DNA of 64,000 nt from Odontesthes bonariensis (Eukaryota > Chordata > Actinopteri > Atheriniformes > Atherinopsidae): NCBI RefSeq assembly GCF_027942865.1, contig NC_134519.1:18510248-18574247 (forward strand), read 5' to 3'. Numbering within the stretch: position 1 is the first letter of the stretch; the number at the start of each line of letters is the position of its first letter. A program made the translations under genes and the position numbers. Positions 35,101 to 50,100 of the stretch are shown one piece after another. The notes beneath the pieces were generated by a model that did no database searches, was not told the DNA's origin, and saw only the letters and a list, made by a program, of their open reading frames with translations.

Positions 35101-38100
35101 AATATTCCCATAAAAGACCAGGATGAGGAGGAAACAAATTTTCCGATCCTGTAATGCTTCTGCGATTGTATGACTTTGACATACTTTTCCTCCAATGAGT
35201 GGCAGGATGTGCATCTTTCCCGTCTGGCTTTCTTTGACAGAGGAGACGATGAGACAGGTGCCACACAGGATGACCTGCCGCCTCGTCCAGCGGTTGACCG
35301 GTAGCTGGAGCTTCCCTTTCCGAACGTTGTAGGTCCCTGACAGCTGCACCCGCTCTGAGTTCTCAATACTTTGGGGCTTGCCTGTAAGAAAGGAGGACAT
35401 TTTGTTAAGTTAGTGTCAAAGATCTAATATCTATTAACACAAATCTGCATACAAATATCAGGAATAGACCATCTGTGGGATCACAAACTCTCCTGTGTGG
35501 TTATTTTGTACTGCTAGTACTGAAATATCCCGTCTGAGCCTACTTTGTTTGCCTGCGTATAAACTGTTCAAGGGGAGAGTTAAAGGGTGTAGCACATCCC
35601 AAAACTGTGGCTTATTATCCAACGACAAATATGAAGTTTTTAGACGTATCGTCATTTAAACAATGAACTGTTACAGTAAGTCTTGGCTCGGATATCTGCT
35701 ATCTATTATTTGCATATCAACTGCCTGTAGCAGAAGCCCAGTCTGTTGCCCCCAGAGGCTAAGTCAGTCGACTAGCATTGATAGGATTTCAGGCTGTTGT
35801 AAACATTGCCTCAACAGAGTTTGAGAAAAGATCAGGAATTCTTTTATTTAAAATACTATCACTGGGGAAAAAAAAAAATTATCTAAATAACAGGAGACTG
35901 TTACAGCAGTTAAGCCAGCAATTCAATTCCACCTAAAACATATAAAGCCAAACCCAAGCATGCCAAAGGGCAGCGCTTTACAGCAGGACTCTCACCACCA
36001 AACTATTAACATTGTTTTATTGTCAGAAGATCTACATTCGGCACAAAAACCAGCCTTACATGTCCTACATTTGCAGATTGAAACAGATTTGCATTCAGTG
36101 CAGGGCAGCCTGAATTAATAGACTCTCAAATTCAATACCAGGTGCAACGCTTCTAAACTATGCTCTGAATGTTTCTGAGCTTTCTTTATTCCATCTTACC
36201 CACCTGTCTGTCTTTCCTCATTACCTGGTTCTCTCACCTCACAGCCACCCTGCCAAACCTGACAGTCAGGCTGCTTATCAGGCATTCTGTCAGCCAGGCT
36301 GTGTTATCGTTCTGTCTAAACATCCACCTGCTTTCTGTCCACCTCCACCCCCGTAAAAATCTCACTGGGCTGGCACGCACTGTTTTTCTCTACTCTATGT
36401 CTTTTTTTTGTCTCCATCTGTCCGGCTGCCTGGCTTTCAATTTCTCTATTCTATCGACAGCTTTCATATTTTGTGCTTAACCTCATTGTTTTCTCATCGC
36501 CCACCGAATTCTCGCCGTGGTTTATGAAGTTTTTCCCTCCAAGTGACAAATGGCCAAAGGGCGACGTCTTTCGTCCCGCAGTTTGCTGCAAACTGGCACA
36601 TCGCTCTCGTGCCGTCTGCTTCACATATATTTCACTTCACTGTACACACAGAGTGAAGCAGGGAGTTAGGAGGTGGGGGTTGGTAATGAAAGAGTCAGTA
36701 GAGTAAGCAAGTGTGAACTTGCACGCGCTCTCGTAGCTTTAAATAATTCAGGTCTTTCACATGCTGACTGTAAGGCTAATGCAGCACAGTAGTGTACTGC
36801 ATACTGCCTTCAGCCATCACTTTCTTACCAGAAGTGGTCCTATTTGCACAGATGTAGGGTTAAACATGAGGTCATGTACTGTAATGTAGTCACATTCCAT
36901 TTGAAAGATATTCAGAACATGTGAGTTTCTAAGAACACTTAAAGTCGATTAAACCCAATATACCAAATCCGGCCGGAAAAGGGTGGAATGCTCTCTCCGG
37001 GTCGGGAATGAGATCCTTCCCCAAGTGGAGGAGTTCAAGTATCTCGGGGTCTTGTTCACGAGTGAGGGACGAATGGAACAGGAGATTGACAGACGGACTG
37101 GTGCGGCGTCTGCAGTGATGCGGGCTCTGCACCGGCCCGTCGTGGTGAAGAAGGAGCTGAGCCAGAAGGCGAAGCTCTCGATTTACCGGTCAATCTATGT
37201 TCCTACCCTCACCTATGGTCACGAGCTGTGGGTAGTGACCGAAAGAACGAGATCGCGAATACAAGCGGCCGAAATGAGTTTCCTCCGCAGGGTGTCTGGG
37301 CTCTCCCTTAGAGATAGGGTGAGAAGCTCGGTCATCCGGGAGGGGCTCGGAGTAGAACCGCTGCTCCTATGCATCGAGAGGAGTCAGATGAGGTGGCTCG
37401 GGCATCTGGTGAGAATGCCTCCTGGACGCCTCCCCGGTGAGGTGTTCCGGGCTCGTCCCACTGGGAGGAGACCCCGGGGAAGACCCAGGACACGTTGGAG
37501 AGACTATGTCTCTCGGCTGGCCTGGGAACGCCTCGGGGTCCCCCCAGAAGAGCTGGAGGAAGTGGCCGGGGACAGGGACGTCTGGGTCTCTTTGCTCAAG
37601 CTGCTGCCCCCGCGACCCGATCCCCGGACCAGCGGAAGATAATGGATGGATGGATGGATACCAAATCAGTAAATGTTTGTCTGTCTAGTCTTATTAGTAC
37701 ATACCTTATATGTAACACAGCATGAGGTCTGTCGCTGGTTTCTTTTTAAAAAAAAAAAAAATCCATTTTAATATGCTGAATCGTCATTGGGTCTGTGAGA
37801 AAGATCACTCTTATATTGGCTGTTACGAATAGTGAATGCATTATGTGATATTAACTGCCATAATTTTCTATGCATTAAGCTGCAAAAGCTTCATAAAATA
37901 ATTTTAAAAACTTGTGACTGGCTGAAAACACAGGTAACAAATATGTTGAACACTAATAGAGCTGATACTGACCTGACTTCATGCAAACATTACTTCTTTT
38001 AAGTATCTTTTGAATTATCTTAATTTATTTTTATGTTCATTTTCTTTATTTGTGCTTTCTTCCTATTTCTCCTACTGGATAATGTATAGACTATTTGTCC

Positions 38101-41100
38101 CTTCTGGAATTCAGAGTTACGTCTTCTTAACCAGCCATAGACCATATGTTCTCGCTTGGAGTTGGACATGGGTATGTTTTCTCGTTCTTTCTCCTCTGTT
38201 GGCCACATGTATGGCATGCATTACGTAATACTGCAATCAAACACTAGTATTGACGCCACATGAAAGAGAAAAATTCAGACTTTACCCTCGATATACTTGG
38301 AGATAAGGGTGATGCAAAAGAAACATCCATGCGTAAAATGAGCTAAACACTTGTTGCTTGTTCTGGCAACTCTAACGTAAAATGGGTCCAGCAATTTGGA
38401 ATGTATAAAAAGCTGAAACATCTTAATATACTCTACATGGCAGTGTTACCTAAAGAGCAAAAAGGCCCACCTTCCTGTCATATTCTGTGTCTGTATTCTG
38501 GCACTCAGCCCTACCTTCAATGCAGAAGTTGAGCGCCGACAATCATAATCTAGAGGTAAATATGAATGAATATGTACGAGCTGTCTGACTATGAAAGGAA
38601 TCCGTACCATCTCATTTCTCTTATGCTGCACTTACAAATGAATGCATCAAGATGAAGTGGAAATTGAATTTGCTATTGGATTATTAGGAAATTCCACAAA
38701 ATATCTACATAAAAGGAAAGATTTATTTGTGCTTTTCCAACTATATTGCCTTCATAAAATCCCCGGTCTCCTCCCTTCGACTGTTGATCTCAGCAGTCCT
38801 TTAATTGCACTTCAGAAACAAGTGGAGTGTGCAGGAAGCAAATGAAACTGTGGGATTTTATCTCTCTTTTTAAAGGGACTTTATTACCACCATTCCCTCT
38901 TGAGGAAAAGCTATTAAATGACTGGGCATTTGTGTTATTATGATGTGAACACAGTGGTCGAGGTGCAGGCTTAAAAAAAAAGTGTATAATTGAACTACTG
39001 ATAAATCAACATAACTACTACTCAATCATAAATAAAAATCGTATTAATGAAAAGTTCATTTTCTAAAAACGACCTCAGCTATTTGCACCAAGCGATACTG
39101 AGATATACGTTTTTCAGGTCCAAATAAGGGGTGTAGATAAGGGAGTTATAGTAGGAACTATAAGAGGAAACATGAAGAAGCAAAAGATGAGGAAGATCAG
39201 ATGATGAAGTGCATTTTTAAAATGTTAAATGAAATATTAACCAGACTAAAAGATACAACCCTGATAACACCGAGTCATGTGACATCAACACCATGACTAA
39301 AAGTTTAACTTGAAAAATGAGGCTAGCGTTTGATGCTTTGTTTTTTTGTGGTTTGGGCACATGAACTGCCATCTATAAAATATGCAAAATCCCATCGAGT
39401 CATTTTCATGCCAAGAGATAGATGTCCACCAAACGCCAACCAAATCCATGTGATATCTCGCAAACAGACAGATCCCAAACGCGGTAACAGAACAGACTGG
39501 CTCCCCAGTTCCCCTCCAACTTGCAGGCTGGCAGAGGTTACCAGCAGGAGCGCATTTGATTTAGCTGAGGAAGAGAGTATGTGTTGCATTAGAGAAATTA
39601 TTCACAAGCTTTTAGCCTCAATATGTCACATGGGCACATTTTTACTATTTTTAGGCCTTTTATCGGAGCGTGCTTTCTCCCACACAAGCATATGCACAAA
39701 GACATATACCCCGACTCCTCTTCTCCTTACGTCCACATTCACACACCGTCACCGTGACAGCAATTAACCGTCTCCGTATGTGTATCCATCTAATGGCCCC
39801 GATCCAAAAAAAATTTGTTGATGGCCAAAGAAAAAAAAGTCAGGATATCTTTTTTCCCAAGGAGAACAATACAGACCGCTTGAGCGGGCTGGTTCTGTGA
39901 TAGGAGTGAGCAGCTCCTGTACGGATGTTGGCGCTTACAGCCCTCTGACATGGATGTGGGATGGCCGGATAGAGACACACTTTTCCCTCTGGCCATGGGA
40001 ATGTGCTGTGGAGGAAACAGCAAGATGGGTGGGAATCCCACGTGAGCATCCTGTTTACAGGGGAGGGCCAGAGAACTGCAGGGTCTGTCTGTAACCCTGC
40101 AATAGGGGAAGGAAATTCTAAGAGACATTTGCCATATCCCAATGCGTGAACCATACGTAGGCCACCTACGTAAGAAATATTTTGAGCAGCGAAGATGTTA
40201 CTCATGGTGGTCAGTCATCCCATAATCTATGGGGAATGCTTAAGATGTGAAATTAAAAATAGTTCAGGCCTGCAAGGTGGGTGTGTTCATGTGCCAGTCT
40301 ATTCCTAGACTTACACTTTGAAGGAGCAGGAGTACTACAGCGTGAGTGTCTGTGTATTGTAGCTGCAGATAGTTTCCTTCCTTCCTATCCCCTAGGCTCA
40401 GGAAATAACAGTTTCCCCTCCACACTGGGCTCCAATACCCATGTGTGTGCAACCCTGCTGCTTTAACACAAACATAAATACACATACACTCAGAGCATCA
40501 ATAAGCATCTCTCATTACTATAACCGTAACAAAGAAAGAGATTTGGTGTCGTTAGTATTAAATACCTAATATCTACTAACACATATGTACAAACAAATAT
40601 GAAGAATAAACAGTCTCAGGGGCCACAAACTCTCCTGTGTCTGTCTGTGGTTATTTTCTCGCATTACTTTCCTTGAATGGTGAAAAGCACAATCTGGGAT
40701 CCACATGCAAACAAACAGAGACCCACCAAGAACAACTAAATCAGCGACAAAACACTCCGTTAGGAGCTAAAATAACCAATGTGGTTGATTTCATAAGGTG
40801 GAAATATATAATAGTATAATTTTACAAACAATGACTGTAAATGTGTCATAAATGGACTGCACTCTACCACATTCAGAGTATAAGCACCCATTGATCAAGA
40901 TGCTTTATAAACCAGCTAACCCCCCCAGCCCAATAACACAATATATAAACAATATATAGTTTCATTAATAAGGATTTTTGGAGCACCCATTCAGGGAACA
41001 AAGTAGCCTTTTGCTAAACGTTCACTTTTTTTTTTTTTTTAAGTATTTTTTTGGGGCTTTTTATGCCTTTAATGAGAGGACAGTTGGAGAGAGACAGGAA

Positions 41101-44100
41101 GCAGGGGGCAGAGAGAGGGGGAAGACATGCAGCAAAGGGCCGCTCGGTGCGGGACTCAATTCAATTCAAATTCAATTCAAAAATACTTTATTTATCCCAG
41201 AGGGAAATTAAATGTTGATGTAGCTCAATTAAATCAAGGAGTTATTATAGATGCTGATGGCTGTGGGCAGGAAAGATTTCCTGTAGCGGTCCGTTTTGCA
41301 TCCAAACTGAAGAAGCCTTTGACTGAAGAGACTCTGTTTTCCGATAACAGTCTCATGGAGAGGATGTTCATGGTTGTCCATAATTCTCTTGATTTTATGC
41401 AAAATCCTTCTTTGCATTATTGTCTCCAGAGGTTCCACAGTCGTCCCCAGAACAGAACCAGCCTTCCTTATCAGGTTGTTGAGTCTTTTTAGGTCCCTGG
41501 TTCTGATGCTGCTGCCCCAACAGATGACGCAAGAGGAAATGACGCTCTCAACAACAGACTTGTAGAATATCTGCAACATCTTGTTGCAAACCTTGAAGGA
41601 CCTTAGCTTCCTCAAGAAGTACAGTCTGCTCTGTCCTTTCTTGTAGATGACTTCACTGTTGTGTCTCCAGTCCAGTCTGTTGTCCACATGAACACCAAGG
41701 TATTTATATTCCTCAACCACCTCCACTTCTTCTCCCATGATGGAAACAGGGTTTGATCTGACCCTGTTTCTCCTGAAATCTACAATCATCTCCTTTGTTT
41801 TGTTAACATTCAAGATGAGATGATTGTTCCCACACCATGCCACAAAGCGGTCCACCAGCTCTCTGTACTCAGCTTCTTGTCCATCTCTGATACACCCGAC
41901 AACTGCAGAGTCATCTGAATATTTCTGTAGATGACAGGAGTCTGACTTGTACTGGAAGTCTGAAGTGTACAGAGTGAAAAGGAATGGTGAGAGTACAGTC
42001 CCCTGTGGTGCTCCTGTGCTGCTGATCACCTGGTTAGACACACAATTCTTCAGTCTGACAAACTGTGGTCTGTTTGTCAGGTAGTCATTAATCCAGGTGA
42101 TTGTTGAGGCCTCCACCTGAGTCTTCTGGAGTTTCAGACGAAGCAGATCAGGCTGGATTGTGTTAAATGCACTGGAGAAATCAAAGAACATGATCCTCAC
42201 AGTGCTGCCTGCTTTGTCCAGATGACAGTGGGTTTGTTGAAGCAGGTGTATGATAGCGTCTTCAACTCCAACTCCATGGCGATAAGCAAACTGCAGGGGG
42301 TCCTGATATGTGCTGGTTTGCTTACACAGGTGGGTCAACAGGAGTCTCTCCAGGACCTTCATGATGTGGGATGTCAGGGCAACAGGTCTGTAGTCATTGA
42401 TGTCTGAACGGTGAGTTTTCTTTGGTACCGGAACCAGACAGGATGTCTTCCACAACAGTGGTACCTTCTCTTGGGTCAAGCTAAGGTTGAAAAGGTGTTG
42501 CAGAATCCCACAGAGCTGCTCTGCACAGGCCTTCAGGACTCGGGGGCTGACACCATCTGGACCTGCAGCCTTGTTCCTGTTCAGTCTCTCCAACTGCCTC
42601 TTCACCTGACCTCTAGAAACAGAAAAGTGGGAGGGGGAGGCAAAGGGGACAGCAGCATCTCCTGATTGGGTTGAAGACAAACTAGTGGAAGCAGAAGAAT
42701 CCATGACTGAGGTGGAGGTGGAGATGTTACAGGAAAGCTGTGGGTCAGAGGAGGGTGGGATGTCTCTTTGGCTGGGAACAGGAGGGGAGGATGGTGAGCT
42801 TGTTCCTGAACTGAACCTGTTGAAGAATGTGTTCAGCTCATTTGCTCTGTCCAGACTTCCATCCATCCGATCCTCCCTCTGCTTGAGGCCTGTGATCTTC
42901 TTCATTCCTGACCACACATCTCTGATATTGTTCCTCTGCAGTTTACTCTCAAGCTTCTTTCTATACACCTCCTTGCTCTCTCTGATCTTGACTTTGAGCT
43001 GCTTCTGTATACTCCTCAGTAACTCCCTGTCTCGCTCCCTAAAGGCTCTTTTTTTCCTTGTTCAATAGTTCCTTTAGCTCACTGGTGATCCAGGGTTTGT
43101 TATTAGGGAAGCATCTCACTGTTCTGGTGGGGATGGTGTTGTCCACACAGAAGTTTATATAGTCAGTCACACACTCAGTCATGGCATTAATGTCCTCTCC
43201 ATGTGGCTTACAAAGAGAAATCCAATCGGTTGCATCAAAACAACCCTGTAAGGCTTCTTCAGCTTCATGTGACCACTTTCTAACAGTCCTTTTTGTGACA
43301 GGTAGTCTCTGGACAAGGGGTTTATATGCTGAACAGAGAAAAACAAGGTTGTGATCTGATTTACCCAGGGGAGGTCTTGATTTGGAAATGTATGAATCCT
43401 TGACATTTGTGTAAAACAAATCCAATGTCTTGTTTTCTCTGGTAGAGCAGCTGACAAACTGTTGAAAAGTTGGCAGTGTAGCAGAGAGTGAGGCATGATT
43501 AAAATCACCAGATATTGCCACAAAAGAATTGGGGTGTTGTGTCTGTATCTGAGCAACAATGGAACTGATGACATCACATGCAGTGTCGGCAACAGCTGAG
43601 GGTGGAATGTAAACAGCCACCAAAACAACACTGGTGAACTCTCTTGGCAAATAATATGGACGAAAACCTACTGCCAATAGTTCAATGTCAGGACTGCAGA
43701 GACGACTCTTCACAGTAACATGTCCTGGGTGACACCATCTGTTGTTGACAAGCACTGCCAATCCACCCCCTTTCCTTTTCCTGCTACTCTTTAAATCTCG
43801 ATCTGCTCGTACAGTCAGGAAGCCCGGCAGAGAGACGCTGGAGTCGGGGATATGATCCTGCAGCCATGTCTCAGTAAAACACATAATGCTACATTCCCGA
43901 TATTCTTGCTGAGTCCTGGTCAAGGCTAGAAGTTCATCCAACTTGTTAGCTAACGATCTTACATTGCCCATGATGACGGATGGCAGAGATGGTTTGAACT
44001 TCTTCTTTCTTTCTCTCCTCTTTGCTCCTGCTCTGCATCCACGACGCCTCCTTTTCAATTCCAGTGGGATTTCTGGCTTCAGTTGTCAAATTATTTCTGC

Positions 44101-47100
44101 TTTTCCAATGTTAATCAGCTGCTCCCTGTTGTAAACCACCCTGTTGCTATGGTTATGCATCATAACAAAAGAGCAAAATATACAAAAGTATTGGGAAAAA
44201 TCAATCCAGCTGCACAGCATCCAAGGCAGGAAGGAACAGTTGTCCAAAAAATGCAATTTCTTCCAAGAAATAACAGGAATGAAATTTAGAAAAAAGAATA
44301 AATCTCAATGTGAGGTACAGAGCTACTCCAACGTGCTGCCACCCTCAGCAGCGCATTCTAGAACTGGGGCCAGCTGCAGTGAGGACTGTAGCCTCTGTAC
44401 ATGGGGCGGCTGCTTAACCCACTACACCACCGACCGCCCCAAACGTTCACTTTTTAACCTTAAAAAGTCTTAATCCAAACCAAACATTAAAAAAAGGCAT
44501 GAAAGGTCTATGACATCTATTAAAAGTCGAGTTGCACAGTAGGAAAAATGAGCAAACACATGTGTAACAGCTGTTTTTTCTAATTTTATTTACCCCAAAA
44601 CAACCACATGGACACGAGAGAAACGATCCCTGGCTGTTTAACATCAGTGATATTATTTGTGCCACAATAACTGGCTGCCAGATGCCCTGCCGTTGCCGCT
44701 TTGATTCCTCACTGCTGGTAATCAGCACCTAAGACTTCTTAATCCATCTTTTATTTAACAGATTAAACACTTCTTTCCTCTGGATCTTCTCAGTACTATC
44801 AACAACATACATGTGGATGATGACAATGCGCTGCTAAATACAACCTGACATTGGCACACCTCCACTTCAGGACTGGGCATGCCACACCATAGAGCATCAA
44901 TGACCCACATAAATCTCATCAGAACATGAGCATGCGTAGACGCACAATTGTTTTTGTTTTTTTATAAAGGCAATGCCAGATGTGTCGTACCGGATTGCAA
45001 GACTTACAAATGCTTCTGAATTCTCACTGGGGCAGCATCTTTAAAAACTGGATCTATGACAATCTAAAGCTTTTTCTTCTCAAATAAGGTGTTGCTGATG
45101 AAATAAAAAATAAACAAAGATTATTTTTATAAAGAACAAACTGGAGTTGAGGGAAGTTGTTGGCGAAAAAAAAATAAAGAAAGCTATATATCAAACTCAG
45201 TAAGGCCAGATGCTTACGCTGTGACACAAATAGCTGCACTGTCCTGGTTGATAACACCCACACGCCCCACGTACACATATGTGCACATGCAATGTCAAAA
45301 TGCATTCACTTTACAGTGTTTTAAGGCCACACTGACTTAGATCTGACCAACCATGCCATTCCTTCATTTATTTTCGCATCACTCCTCTTTCTCTTCTGAT
45401 GTCTCTGTGACTTGGAAGTTAAAACTAAGATCCTAAGTGACAGGCCTTGTTAAGCCAACTGCCCTGCAGCGGTTGCCAAGCCTTGCTCGAAGGTGGCAAA
45501 GGCCACCTCGGGTGACAGGCCACTCGCTGCACTCACTCAAGTGCTCCACATTTACTCTCGCATTGCATTTCATTTCTCTGAACCTTTCATGTATGTGCAT
45601 GTGCTGAACTGAGGATCGGTGGCATTGACAAACAGAAAAGTAACAAGTTTCTGTAATAAGTGACTCTTAATTAGTAGCTTCTTAATACTACAAGCCTTCT
45701 TGAAAAAGCCCCAGATGTTCTCACACAAACTGGTCTAGTCGGAAAGTAAGACGGGGCTGGCTCGTCCTCAGGGACCAAGGATGTGCTGATGTGTGAAATG
45801 TATCAAGCTGTACTTTGTGTAAAAGTGATAAGAAGATGAGGTACATTTGCATGGGATATAAGTGAGATGTTCCTGCATTATCGCAGCGTGACACCTTTCC
45901 ACAAGCGCTTACACGTGTCTGTGTTCTTCCTTTGGAATGTGCTCGGCTTGTATATGCTGGGCTGCAATCTTGGCTTAACACTTGAAAAATACAAGACCTA
46001 TGTTTTAGTATTTTGGCTTCCAGGAAGGCATCGTTAAACAGTTTCTTCAGCAGTCAAAATATCATACAAGGACAAAACTGGAAAGTGTTTAAGATGGTTT
46101 CATGTTGTGTGAAGAAGTTAGCCAAAATGCTAGACTTACAGGCCTTTGGTCCAGACCTACACAAAACTAAAGATAATCTGCCTCGGCTTCACCTGTTTGT
46201 TGTGTTCAGTGATGAAAAGCTTTAAGCATGCCAAGATGGTAAACCACACAAACATTAAGAATTGCCTAGTGTGCTCATTTAAGAGCTCACAATTTAAATT
46301 TGGTGATGTAGAAGTTTGCCGAGGTGCCTCATGTTACATTCTGCCACTTTAAGGCGGGGATTGGCACGCTAAGCAACATGGACCACTGTGGTGGTAGAAA
46401 TACACAAAGCCAGTAAAAACAAGGAAAATATTTCAAGACAGAAAAATAATAGTGACAAATTCAGATTTTGATGCCAATATTCTAAAATCATGAACCCTAC
46501 CCATTTAAAATAGGGACCCCTTCCAGAAAAGTCCAGTCTGCCCTGATTGGTCAGTGAGAGGCAGTAGCTTGTTTTTTGAGGTATGCAAAACATTTTTGTG
46601 CAAATGTGTTGCATGGCCATGCAGATAAGTGAGGAAGGAGATGCCTGGATAACAAATGAGGCGTTTCAGAGAGTTCAGGAGTATTATCTTCTGTGAAGGG
46701 GAAATAATGTAAACTGGCTATGGCAGACACCTGAATGGTTGAAAAATTTGGCAAACTTTGAAAAATGTGTAAGAAAAGCCAGAGGAGAGTTTACACAAAA
46801 CAATATCATGCACACATTTTACAACACTCCCACAATACTCCATAGACTTAAACTGATGGACAGTTTGTTGAGGAGGTTTTTCTAGGTTAGGTTTCTTCGG
46901 TCAACCACTGCGTAAAAAAAACATTCTAAATTAAAAAAAAAAAAAACTGCTAACACTGAAATCAACAGTGATTACTGACATCTCAACAACTAGAAATTCA
47001 AGAGTGCTCCCAGTACTACATGGAATAGCTTAATGCTCTTATTGCTACTCTCCGCCATCAGACACTGAACATCCTTCTGCTTCATCAGCAAAGGTCGGAG

Positions 47101-50100
47101 GATATACCCCACCCCACTCTCCAATATTAAAGAGGAGGGCCACGGAGACATGGGCCACGAAAAAAGTATGTTTTTCATCCTTCTCTCTTAAGAGAATAGA
47201 TCATCAAATGATGAAAGCTCATCTCTTTTAAGTATGTCATCACAAAGGCAGACGCTATAGAAAACATCCTCTCTCAGTCCAGTGAAACAACCCTGATTCC
47301 AAATGAGGTCACAGCCTACAGTATCTTTCCTTTCACAGCATTATTACCCTCTGCCCTGAGGGAAAAAGGAAGTAAATAGCTCTCTGCTATTCAAGGCATT
47401 GTACTGTTCAAGTTATCAGGCCATCACATTATCACTGACAACCAGTAGGGGCATTTAGGGAGGCATAATGACACAGGGATTACCTCATGGAGTATTTGTG
47501 GTGTATTTAAGGCTTAATTATCATGATTATTATTTTGTTCTTGTTTTTCCTCAAACTTGGCCCACTTGCACACTAACTTGCAATTCTGTACATCTAATTT
47601 CGAACTGAAGTTAGAGCACAGTTGCAGAAACTCAATCCAGCCGGCCACGTCATGTCAACCTGATGCAAATTCAAGTTTATCGGCTGAAACAGAAGCAGAT
47701 GCAAATGCTGTTAAAATGTGCAATCATAGGTCTTATGTCTCATAAAAATCATATAAGTCTTCCATGACTCTCTAAATAACCAACTTATGTGGCCTTAAGC
47801 AGAAAAAGTAACAGCATTAACCATCAGCAACCTCATCCATCACATCAACCTCTGCACTGTGAACATGATGCTTCAACGTGTTATTGGAACAAAAGCCGCT
47901 AAAAAAAATAAACTCAGATGCAGTGGGCAGAGTAGGGAATTGTGGGAACGAATGCTTTAAAAAAATCATCAGTATTGACATCAATGTGTGAAAAAGGAGA
48001 TTTTCCCCAAGTGATTCCCTGGCCACTGGATACTGACGTATATAGATGTGTGCTCCCCCTCTCCTGCCTTCTCTCCCCAGCTCCACTCCTGCTGCTGTTA
48101 TGTAATGAGAGTGTGTTATGAAACCTTGCACTGAAAAACACAGGCCTACTGATCAGCTACCTAAGAGCTCACAGACACACAAGGACTCTGGGGATTGTTT
48201 CATAGCCCTTTGTTTGTGTGCAGCATAATGCAAATGCCGTACACGGTGTGTCTGCATGAAAATGTGCTCCAAATGAATTGAATGCATGGGAGTAAATCTG
48301 AATATGATTGCAAGAATGAGAAAATGTAAAGCAGTCCCAGATGGATTAGTTAGTATGTTTGTGTGTATTCAAATAAAACATAAAACATGCTACAGAGGAA
48401 ATAATGAGAGGCCATCATGGTTGTTGGAGCAGCAGCATAAACAGTGGGAGCTATGCAGGCCGGTTCACAGAGATAAAAAGGGATCTACTATCTGCACACA
48501 ATAGAAGGCAAAAGAAAACAAGATGAGGTCATGCCATGGCTGAGATGAAGATGAGGGAAAAATAAGGCACAGAAAGGTATGAAGTATGATCAGTCTGAAG
48601 ACAAATAGCTACAGTCACAACCTGTCACCTGAGGCAGAGATAATCATGAGGAAAAAAAGTACAATCAGCCTGTGTGAGCTAATCTCAGTCAGCTTTATCC
48701 TTGCACGTGGCATGAAACAGACAAAACACCACTTCCTCTTAGACTGCTACAACTGGAAGCATACATAACAATGTAACACTATATATAAATGGTCATTACT
48801 CTGCTAACGTCTTCCTTTTGTTTTTTGTCTTTTTGCTCTTATCAACTCTGCTGGAGCCATCACACATACTCTCAGATTTCTCGGAGTACAGTAGTTTTCA
48901 TATTTTGCGGTCTTAAACTGCTTGTCTTTTTATGTACTGCTTCCAATAGTACGGCCACTTAAATATCATTTACTTAGATACTGACCAAAAACAAGACGGC
49001 CCACTCAAAAATAACCTCCTGTGTCTGTGTCACGTCGTATTGCCGGCGATTCTCCCCTTTAGGACAGTATTGGCAGGTTCAGGATATGTTCAGTTCAGTC
49101 AAAAAATGTTTTAAATAATCGCAGTTTCTCGCTAATTATTTCACCCCATTGTTCTGAAATCTTCTGAACACTGTCAACGCAGCTTGTCATGCGTCATCTG
49201 TGTGTGTAGAGGATCTCTGGTTTGCTGCCCCCAGTGACAGATAAACGTGTCATTTTATTATGAAATCTGGGGTAATCTCATAAATTAACATAATGACAGA
49301 ACCGATGTTGTTCTAAATGGCGGTCAGAAGGGAAAATAAGCAAAACGATATGATTGATATTGTAAAATGCTTTGATTATCCTCGAAAAATGGCAGGCAGA
49401 GGGACAGAGAATGACCGAGCAAGCTTTCAAAGAGGACCTTAAATGACAAACTGTCTTGCTAATTTAATAGTCATCCTTTTTTCTGTTATTTTGCTAAAGA
49501 TCAGAAAAGTCTTTGAAGTCACTTCCACTTGGAGTGAGTGTCTCTATATCTTGTCGGTGAAGGGCTAGATGCATTTACCATCAAAAGCTCAAATTATTTT
49601 GGCGTGATACTAAGAAAATGCATGAACAGCTGGCTCACTGGCGTAGAAGACGATGGCTGTTGAATGTCGGGAAATAATAAATTATCAGCAGGTCATGAGC
49701 GTGTGAGACACAAACAGGAGATTGCACTTTCACACACAGGATGAGGCAAGCCTGCACACGTGCCAACTGAGTTACTGCTTTGTGATAGTAAACAGGCAGG
49801 AGAGCTGTGGTGTCCAGTTATGTAATGTGTCTGTTTTACTTCCTTGCTCACACACACCCACCCACACACACTTACATAGGTTGTGATTGGAAAAGTTTTT
49901 AACTGTGTGTGAGTGTGTACATATTTCAATGTTTAACGGGGCTAGAAAGCTCTCAGCAGTAATGCATTTCTTCATTTTTCCAACTTATCTTTCTCCGTAA
50001 ACACTCTCTGGAGTGTATATCAACAGGCTTTACTACCTCAAGCTGCCATCCACACTATCGTCTACTCGCCCCTAATATTCGCCTGTTCAGACTTAAAGTT

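Larger units (their letters stand above)
41159..44360 (-). mobile_element. Rex1-like (CR1-group) LINE, nearly full length
   Basis: A - strand LINE with an endonuclease ORF and an RT ORF, a 3' end GGGATAAATAAAGTATTTTT followed by short TTGAATTG-type repeats, and about 300 bases of leader before the endonuclease. Repeated short 3' units rather than poly-A are characteristic of the CR1/Rex1 group. A single frameshift separates the two ORFs. Confidence 0.82.
41016..44455 (-). mobile_element. tRNA-derived SINE split by a Rex1-like LINE
   Basis: The whole composite is bounded by the 15-bp direct repeat AAACGTTCACTTTTT at 41016-41030 and 44441-44455, the target duplication of the SINE. On the - strand the SINE begins GGGGCGGTCGGTGGTGTAG at 44440 with an A box (TGGTGTAGTGG). 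It breaks at 44361, resumes near 41158 as TTGAGTCCCGCACC and runs to an A-rich tail at about 41030. The LINE between is about 3.2 kb in the same orientation. Confidence 0.85.

Noticed and set aside
36983..37642. Host gene encoding a 219-residue protein
   Set aside because: It matches the RTE-type RT C-terminus and is bounded by target duplications and an ATGG tail, so it is a retrotransposon fragment.
41229..42968. Host gene encoding a 579-residue protein
   Set aside because: It has RT motifs ([14 protein letters not shown]) and lies within a Rex1-like LINE.
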